A DNA stretch of 11,538 nt from Ruminococcus sp. UBA3855 (GTDB taxonomy: Bacteria; Bacillota; Clostridia; Oscillospirales; Ruminococcaceae), in contig DGHF01000020.1 of assembly GCA_002392545.1 (NCBI GenBank), positions 1 through 11,538 of the forward strand. Reading direction: 5' to 3'. The translations under genes and the position numbers were made by a program. Of the stretch, positions 7,118 through 11,538 are shown in pieces (within the stretch, counting starts at the first letter, position 1; each line of letters opens with the position of its first letter). The notes beneath the pieces were generated by a model. That model did no database searches. It saw only the letters and a list, made by a program, of their open reading frames with translations, and was not told the DNA's origin.

Positions 7118-8143
7118 ATGGAAAAGAAAAATATTGACTGGGGCAACCTTGGCTTTGCTTACATGCAGACCGACAAGCGTTATGTTGCCAACTACAAAGA
7201 CGGTGCATGGGATAACGGCACTCTCACAGAAGATGCTACCATCACCATGAGCGAATGTGCCTGCGTTTTGCAGTATGCTCAGACTGTTTTTGAAGGTCTG
7301 AAAGCTTATACCACTGTAGACGGAAGAATTGTCACATTCCGCCCCGACCTGAATGCTGAACGTCTGGAACAGTCCGCTTCTCGTCTGGAGATGCCGGTAT
7401 TTCCGAAGGAACAGTTCATTGATGCTGTTAATCAGGTAGTCAAGGCAAATGCAGGATATGTTCCGCCCTATGGAAGCGGTGCGACATTATATTTACGTCC
7501 GTTCATGTTCGGTATCAATTCTGTTATTGGTGTAAAGCCTGCAACAGAATATCAGTTCAGACTGTTTGCAACTCCCGTAGGCCCTTATTTCAAGGGCGGT
7601 GCAAAGCCGATTACGATTCGTGTCAGTGACCTTGACAGAGCCGCTCCTCATGGTACTGGCAATATCAAGGCTGGCTTGAATTATGCAATGAGCCTTCACA
7701 CCCTGATGGATGCGCACAGACAGGGCTATGATGAAAATATGTTCCTTGACCCTGCAACCCATACAAAGGTTGAAGAAACAGGCGGTGCAAACTTCCTCTT
7801 CATCACAAAGGACGGCAAGGTAGTAACTCCGAAATCCAATTCCATTCTGCCGTCTATTACAAGACGTTCACTGGTTTATGTTGCTGAACATTATCTCGGT
7901 TTAGAGGTTCAGGAACGTGAAGTATTGTTTGAAGAAGTCAAGGACTTTGCAGAATGTGGACTTTGCGGAACGGCTGCTGTTATCTCTCCGGTTGGCAAGA
8001 TTGTAAACCATGATGAAGAAATCCTGTTCCCGTCTGGTATGGAAAAGATGGGTGACACCATTCAGAAACTCTATGATACTCTCACTGGTATTCAGATGGG
8101 AAGAATTGAAGCTCCTGAAGGATGGATTCACGAAATCGCATAA
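7118..8143 (+). CDS. ilvE: Branched-chain amino acid aminotransferase
   Basis: This PLP enzyme transfers the amino group from glutamate to the 2-oxo acids of leucine, isoleucine and valine, and so takes the LeuB product to leucine. The 341-residue sequence is a fold-type IV aminotransferase of the larger BCAT type (as in eukaryotes and many Firmicutes) rather than the approximately 310-residue Escherichia coli type. QTVFEGLKAY (56-65) lies at the dimer and substrate region. The PLP lysine is K184 in GTGNIKAGLNYA. The cofactor-binding glutamate is in KVEETGGANFLF (218-229), and CGTAAVISPVG is near the C-terminus. An AGAGGG site lies eight bases before the ATG. It is transcribed with leuB and followed directly by a strong terminator. 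Confidence 0.97.
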   Translation: MEKKNIDWGNLGFAYMQTDKRYVANYKDGAWDNGTLTEDATITMSECACVLQYAQTVFEGLKAYTTVDGRIVTFRPDLNAERLEQSASRLEMPVFPKEQFIDAVNQVVKANAGYVPPYGSGATLYLRPFMFGINSVIGVKPATEYQFRLFATPVGPYFKGGAKPITIRVSDLDRAAPHGTGNIKAGLNYAMSLHTLMDAHRQGYDENMFLDPATHTKVEETGGANFLFITKDGKVVTPKSNSILPSITRRSLVYVAEHYLGLEVQEREVLFEEVKDFAECGLCGTAAVISPVGKIVNHDEEILFPSGMEKMGDTIQKLYDTLTGIQMGRIEAPEGWIHEIA

Positions 8144-8158
8144 GTTATGATAAAAATG

Positions 8159-8191
8159 GGGCTGTATTCTTTCGGAAGTACAGCCCTTTTT
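8159..8191 (+). terminator. Intrinsic terminator after ilvE
   Basis: GGGCTGTA (8159-8166) pairs perfectly with TACAGCCC (8179-8186). An inner CTT/AAG stem is capped by TCGG, and five T residues follow. It starts 16 bases after the ilvE stop and ends 24 bases before the next start codon. Confidence 0.9.
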
Positions 8192-8214
8192 GTGATGAAA
8201 GGACACTTGATAAC

Positions 8215-9129
8215 ATGACAAAGACAACACACGAAGAAAGCATTCAGAGAAAAATTCTGCATTATGTGTTGCTGATTTTAGGCAGTGTCATTGCCGCCTT
8301 TGCGCTTGAAAAAATTCTGATTCCGGTCAAAATCATGGACGGCGGAATGGTAGGTATTTCCATGATTATCAGCACATTGATTCCTAAAATACCGCTTGGT
8401 ATTCTGACGATTGTATTAAATTTGCCATTGGTCTGGATTGGGGGACGGAAATTAGAGAAATCATTTTTCATCCGTACAGTGGTAGCGATGGCGGTGTTTT
8501 CGCTTGCACTGGAATTATTTGGAAGCAAAGCATTTCATGAAATTGTTATCACGGAAGATAAATTATTGGCGACAGTATTCGGAGGGTTGCTGTTAGGGTT
8601 CGGGGTTGGCTTGGTGCTGTTGAACAGCGGATGTCTGGACGGTACAGAGGCAGTGGCGATTCTGATTAGCAAGAAATTGAATTTTTCCGTCGGGCAGATT
8701 ATTTTATTTTTCAACGTGATTATTTATCTGACCGCTGGTATGATGTTCGGGCTTGACAGGGGACTGTATTCCATGCTGACTTATATTATTGTATCCAAAG
8801 TAGAGGATTTTGTCAACACTGGCATGGAACAGGGAAAAGCCGTCATGATTATCACCAATCAGGGCGAACAGATTGCACAGGATATTTACAACACCTTAGG
8901 GCGGACTGTTACCCTCATCACGGGAAGCGGTTTAATTTCCGGTGAAAAGATTGTGCTGTACTGTGTCATTACGAGAATTGAACTTTCCACCATGCGGAAA
9001 ATTATCGAGAAAGACGACTATTCTGCATTTATGTCGGTTTCGGACGTTTCGGAAATTGTCGGAACGCACATTAAAAGCAAATCTGCAAAAATCCAGAAAA
9101 AAACAGAATCTGAACCGGATGAAAACTGA
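8215..9129 (+). CDS. YitT-family integral membrane protein with C-terminal DUF2179 domain
   Basis: YitT proteins are Firmicutes membrane proteins with a hydrophobic N-terminal half and a soluble C-terminal DUF2179 domain; their transport or sensing role is not settled. The 304-residue product has about five or six hydrophobic segments between residues 13 and 172, the family-typical MDGGMVGISM (41-50) and NSGCLDGTEAVAI (137-149), and a soluble domain at about 198-290 (GKAVMIITNQ, TGSGLISGEKIVLYCVITR, DDYSAFMSVSDVSEIVG). The tail is Lys/Ser/Glu-rich. The frame stays open upstream into ilvE from 8122, but the ATG at 8215 is chosen: the hydrophobic protein begins there, AAAGGA lies 11 bases upstream, and the earlier stretch is the ilvE terminator. 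No promoter is visible just upstream, so expression may depend on read-through or on a promoter inside ilvE. Confidence 0.92.
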   Translation: MTKTTHEESIQRKILHYVLLILGSVIAAFALEKILIPVKIMDGGMVGISMIISTLIPKIPLGILTIVLNLPLVWIGGRKLEKSFFIRTVVAMAVFSLALELFGSKAFHEIVITEDKLLATVFGGLLLGFGVGLVLLNSGCLDGTEAVAILISKKLNFSVGQIILFFNVIIYLTAGMMFGLDRGLYSMLTYIIVSKVEDFVNTGMEQGKAVMIITNQGEQIAQDIYNTLGRTVTLITGSGLISGEKIVLYCVITRIELSTMRKIIEKDDYSAFMSVSDVSEIVGTHIKSKSAKIQKKTESEPDEN

Positions 9130-9136
9130 ACTTTTG

Positions 9137-9176
9137 CAAACTGCTGTATTGAAAAATATGGCAGTTTGTCTTTTTA
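9137..9176 (+). terminator. Intrinsic terminator after the YitT-family gene
   Basis: CAAACTGC (9137-9144) pairs with GCAGTTTG (9161-9168). The stem continues inward through TGTATT/AATATG (two G-U pairs) to a GAAA tetraloop, for 14 pairs in all, and is followed by TCTTTTTAT. It begins eight bases after the stop codon. Confidence 0.92.
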
Positions 9177-9229
9177 TACAAGATTAAACAGGATTTACCT
9201 TTCTTTTTTTACAGATTGATACAACAAGA

Positions 9230-9241
9230 AATTCCGGAATT
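9230..9241. promoter_or_regulatory. 12-bp palindrome next to promoter P1, candidate operator
   Basis: AATTCCGGAATT is a perfect palindrome ending two bases before the P1 -35 box. Its position suits a dimeric regulator, but no regulator gene lies in the window. Confidence 0.35.
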
Positions 9242-9243
9242 CC

Positions 9244-9272
9244 TTGACAATTGATGAAAACTATGCTATAAT
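9244..9272 (+). promoter_or_regulatory. Upstream promoter P1 of the efflux genes
   Basis: A perfect TTGACA (9244-9249), a 17-base spacer and a perfect TATAAT (9267-9272) preceded by TGC form a full-consensus, extended -10 sigma-A promoter. The predicted start is near 9279, with a leader of about 125 bases. Confidence 0.88.
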
Positions 9273-9280
9273 GTTTGTGT

Positions 9281-9326
9281 AAGGGGTAAATATATTTTAC
9301 TTTTTTAATTTTTTCGAATACCCCTT
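9281..9326. repeat. 8-bp interrupted inverted repeat between P1 and P2
   Basis: AAGGGGTA (9281-9288), just after the P1 start point, and TACCCCTT (9319-9326), whose last two bases belong to the P2 -35 box, are perfect reverse complements 30 bases apart. It could be a pair of operator half-sites or a long-loop hairpin in the P1 transcript. Confidence 0.35.
9293..9310. repeat. 18-base AT-rich repeat, copy 2
   Basis: This is identical to 5749-5766. Here it lies 14 bases upstream of the P2 -35 box, where a T/A-rich UP-type element could enhance polymerase binding. Confidence 0.45.
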
Positions 9327-9353
9327 GACAAATCAATTCATTTATGTTATAAT
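9325..9353 (+). promoter_or_regulatory. Downstream promoter P2 of the efflux genes
   Basis: A second perfect TTGACA (9325-9330), a 17-base spacer and TATAAT (9348-9353) preceded by TGT lie exactly 81 bases after P1. The predicted start near 9360 gives a leader of about 44 bases. P1 and P2 share TTGACAA and the pattern TATGnTATAATG. Confidence 0.88.
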
Positions 9354-9403
9354 GATATCCGTACTAATACGACTGATACAGTCATACAGAAAGGATGTAA
9401 GGT

Positions 9404-10915
9404 ATGGAACAGAAAAAGAAAAAAAAGAAGGGAATTGTGATTGCTGTCATCATCATTGTGTTGCTGGCAGGGATTGGCGTGGGAGTGACTTCCTGTATGA
9501 GAAGCGTTTCCAGTTCCCTCGAAAACATGGCGAACAGTACCATTGAAACCGTGGAAGTTGAGCGGAGAGATGTTTCCAAGGACATCAACGTGTCTGGTAC
9601 AGTCGAAAGTGAAAGCCTTGTCAAGGTGACAAGCACTGTTTCGGCAAAGGTCAAAACTCTGAAAGTGGAAGTCGGGAGCGAAGTCAAGCAGGGGGATATT
9701 CTCTGCGAATTCGACAGCAGTGATTTTCAACAGCAATATGACAGTCTTTCCAAAAATATCCAGAATTCCGAAAGCCTGAAAGGCAATAACCATAAAACCA
9801 ATGAGCGCAACCTTGAAAATGCTAAAACTGACAAGGAAGCAAACCTCGCACAGGCTCAGCGTGCCATTGATGATGCCATTGCTAACCGTGACAAAGCCTA
9901 TCAAAAGGAAAACGACCTCGTCAACAAGTATAATAATTACCTCAGTCAGAAAAATGACTACACCAACAAAATGGATGATGCTCAGAACAGGGGCGATTTG
10001 GAGGCTTACAACGAATATTATCAGAAACAACAGCAAGCTGAATCAATGATGCAAAGTCTTGATTCACAGATTGATTCTATCCGTGACAGCTTTTCAAGCT
10101 ATGAAAGTGCAATTCAAAGTGCAAGAGATGCTTATGCTTCCACAGAACGCAGTGCAAATGCCACTATTCAGAGTTATCAGGATATTCTGGACAATGAACA
10201 GTATAATTCTGATTCCAGCTCTCAGGAACAGCTTGACAAGCTCGCTGAACAAATTGCCAACTGCACTGTCAAAGCCCCGAAAAGCGGAATTATTACCTCT
10301 CTCAACGTGGCAGAGGGTTCTATTCCCACAACTGATGCATTGATGACCATTGAAGACAAGGACGCTTTGAAAATTACAGTCCAGATTGCAGAATCTGACA
10401 TTCTCAAAGTGCAGGAGGGCTTGCCTGCTGTTGTCAAGACCACTGCGACGGGAGACAAGGAATTCCCTGCAACCGTTTCCAGAGTGGTGAATATTTACAA
10501 GAGTAATTCCAGTGCGCAGATGGGCAGCGAATCTTCCGGCGGATATTCTGCGGAAATTACCATTGACGAAAAAGACAGCGGTCTGTTAATCGGCATGAAT
10601 GCCAAAGTCCGGATTATCCTCGGCGAAAAGAAAGATGTCCTTGCTGTTCCGTATGAATCCATTGTGGAAGATGAGGACGGAAGCAAGCACGTTATCATTG
10701 CAGAAAAACAGTCCGACGGAACATATCATGCCAAACTTGCCAAAGTTGAAACGGGCATGGAAGGCAGTTATTATACAGAGGTAACTTCTGCCGAACTCAA
10801 GGAAGGTGACAGAATCGTTATGTCCGGCGGTGATTACAAGGACGGCGAAGTCCTCCCGATTTTCGAATTTAACACGGCTCTCAATGGTGAAGGCGGTGCA
10901 TCCAATAATGAGTAA
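9404..10915 (+). CDS. MacA/HlyD-type membrane fusion protein (ABC efflux adaptor)
   Basis: This adaptor subunit sits outside the membrane and works with a MacB-like ABC transporter, probably exporting a peptide, antibiotic or other amphiphile. Its 503 residues are longer than Escherichia coli MacA (about 370). A lysine-rich N-terminus precedes one hydrophobic segment (10-30) ending in VTSC (28-31), so it could be membrane-anchored or a lipoprotein. The first lipoyl half-motif is at 73-105 (AKVKTLKVEVGSEVKQGDIL), an extended Gln/Asn/Asp-rich coiled coil runs from about 108 to 285, and the second lipoyl half is at 287-318 (CTVKAPKSGIITSLNVAEGS). A beta-barrel (about 320-407) and a membrane-proximal domain (about 411-487) follow. 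The ATG has AAGGA eight bases upstream and is preceded by tandem promoters. Its last eight bases overlap the ATPase gene. The substrate cannot be read from sequence. Confidence 0.92.
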   Translation: MEQKKKKKKGIVIAVIIIVLLAGIGVGVTSCMRSVSSSLENMANSTIETVEVERRDVSKDINVSGTVESESLVKVTSTVSAKVKTLKVEVGSEVKQGDILCEFDSSDFQQQYDSLSKNIQNSESLKGNNHKTNERNLENAKTDKEANLAQAQRAIDDAIANRDKAYQKENDLVNKYNNYLSQKNDYTNKMDDAQNRGDLEAYNEYYQKQQQAESMMQSLDSQIDSIRDSFSSYESAIQSARDAYASTERSANATIQSYQDILDNEQYNSDSSSQEQLDKLAEQIANCTVKAPKSGIITSLNVAEGSIPTTDALMTIEDKDALKITVQIAESDILKVQEGLPAVVKTTATGDKEFPATVSRVVNIYKSNSSAQMGSESSGGYSAEITIDEKDSGLLIGMNAKVRIILGEKKDVLAVPYESIVEDEDGSKHVIIAEKQSDGTYHAKLAKVETGMEGSYYTEVTSAELKEGDRIVMSGGDYKDGEVLPIFEFNTALNGEGGASNNE

Positions 10916-11538
10916 AACAGTCATTTCTATGAGGAATATTATCAAGCGTTATTACATTGGCAAGCCAAATGAATTACAGATTTTAAACGGTATTTCCTTA
11001 GATGTGCATGAGGGTGAATTTCTTGCCATTGTCGGGCAGTCCGGCTCTGGCAAGAGTACTCTCATGAACATGATAGGCGCACTTGACAGACCCACAGAGG
11101 GGACGTATTGCCTGAACGGTGTTGACATCAGCACTTTGGATGATGCCGAACTGAGCCGGATTCGTAACCGTGAAATTGGTTTCGTATTTCAGACGTTCAA
11201 CCTGATTTCAAGAACCAACGCCCTGAAAAATGTCGAAATGCCGATGATGTACGCCGGAATGCCCCGAAAAGAACGCCTGAAACGTGCGGAAGAACTGCTT
11301 GAAATTGTCGGCATGGCTGACCGTGCAGACCACCAGCCCAATGAGCTTTCCGGCGGTCAGAAACAGCGTGTGGCTATCGCTAGGGCAATGGCAAATAATC
11401 CGTCTATCCTGCTGGCGGATGAGCCGACTGGTGCGCTGGACTCCAAAACCGGACGTATGATTATGGATTTGTTTCACAAGCTCCACAAGGAAAAAGGAAC
11501 AACTATTGTTTTGATTACGCACAGCAATGAACTTGCTG
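10908..11538 (+). CDS. MacB/LolD-type ABC transporter ATP-binding protein (3' end outside the window)
   Basis: This is the ATPase that powers the efflux complex, cytoplasmic and paired with a permease presumably encoded next. The first 210 residues are present. Walker A is GQSGSGKST (43-51), the Q-loop is VFQTFNL (93-99), the signature is LSGGQKQR (147-154), Walker B is ILLADEP (167-173), the D-loop is ALDS (176-179) and the H-loop histidine is 205. The SRTNALKNVEMPMMYAG stretch after the Q-loop is typical of the MacB/LolD/FtsE-like group. The ATG at 10908 overlaps the adaptor's stop by eight bases and has AAGGCGG eleven bases upstream, so translation is coupled. An in-frame ATG at 10929 is less likely. 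The frame stays open to the window end. Only about 15-40 residues would remain if it is a stand-alone ATPase; a permease fused behind it cannot be excluded. Confidence 0.95.
   Translation, partial: MSKTVISMRNIIKRYYIGKPNELQILNGISLDVHEGEFLAIVGQSGSGKSTLMNMIGALDRPTEGTYCLNGVDISTLDDAELSRIRNREIGFVFQTFNLISRTNALKNVEMPMMYAGMPRKERLKRAEELLEIVGMADRADHQPNELSGGQKQRVAIARAMANNPSILLADEPTGALDSKTGRMIMDLFHKLHKEKGTTIVLITHSNELA

Noticed and set aside
8122..8214. An upstream start for the YitT-family protein at 8122, overlapping the end of ilvE.
   Set aside because: It would place the ilvE terminator inside the coding region and add 31 non-family residues; the ATG at 8215 has its own ribosome site and begins the typical protein.
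9366..9375. TAATACGACT resembles the first half of the phage T7 promoter.
   Set aside because: Only the first ten bases match; the essential start-site part (CACTATAGGG) is missing and replaced by GATACAGTCA, so it is a chance match within the P2 leader.
9412..9430. Adenine-rich lysine codons at the start of the adaptor gene as a programmed frameshift site.
   Set aside because: The longest run is eight A residues and the zero frame gives a complete, ordinary protein; a lysine-rich N-terminus is normal before a membrane segment.

Overview
This window looks like chromosomal DNA of a low-to-moderate GC Gram-positive Clostridia, most likely Ruminococcaceae/Oscillospiraceae. Reasons: the housekeeping proteins are of Firmicutes type, with a SecA close to Bacillus/Clostridium SecA in its core; Shine-Dalgarno sites are purine-rich; promoters are near-consensus sigma-A; intrinsic terminators are U-tailed; and a large surface foldase is predicted to be a lipoprotein. 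The family placement is my inference and was not searched.

Layout. (1) Bases 1-2946, minus strand: secA, the preprotein translocase ATPase, with a hairpin just past its stop codon and a clear promoter upstream (2987-3015). (2) Bases 3033-5645, minus strand: a three-gene operon of a small two-helix membrane protein, a large SurA/PrsA-like parvulin foldase lipoprotein, and endonuclease III (nth). It is driven by an extended -10 promoter at 5693-5721. (3) Bases 5870-8191, plus strand: leuB and ilvE (leucine/branched-chain amino acid synthesis), with a consensus promoter and a strong terminator. (4) Bases 8215-9176, plus strand: a YitT-family membrane protein squeezed between two terminators. (5) Bases 9230-11538, plus strand: two tandem near-perfect promoters, then a MacA/HlyD-type membrane fusion protein overlapping a MacB/LolD-type ABC ATPase that runs off the window end. 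A permease is expected next.

The genes form no single system. There is a loose protein-export theme on the minus strand: SecA moves preproteins out, and the foldase would fold them outside the membrane. The plus strand holds amino-acid biosynthesis and an efflux/export ABC module.

The most surprising feature is inside SecA. Relative to Bacillus SecA, about 90 residues are inserted near the start of the preprotein cross-linking domain, and their centre reads as the second helix-turn-helix of an AraC-family transcription factor. Other points worth a second look: the inverted repeat that places the secA -35 box in its loop; the probable double parvulin architecture of the foldase; and the duplicated extended promoters with flanking palindromes ahead of the efflux genes.
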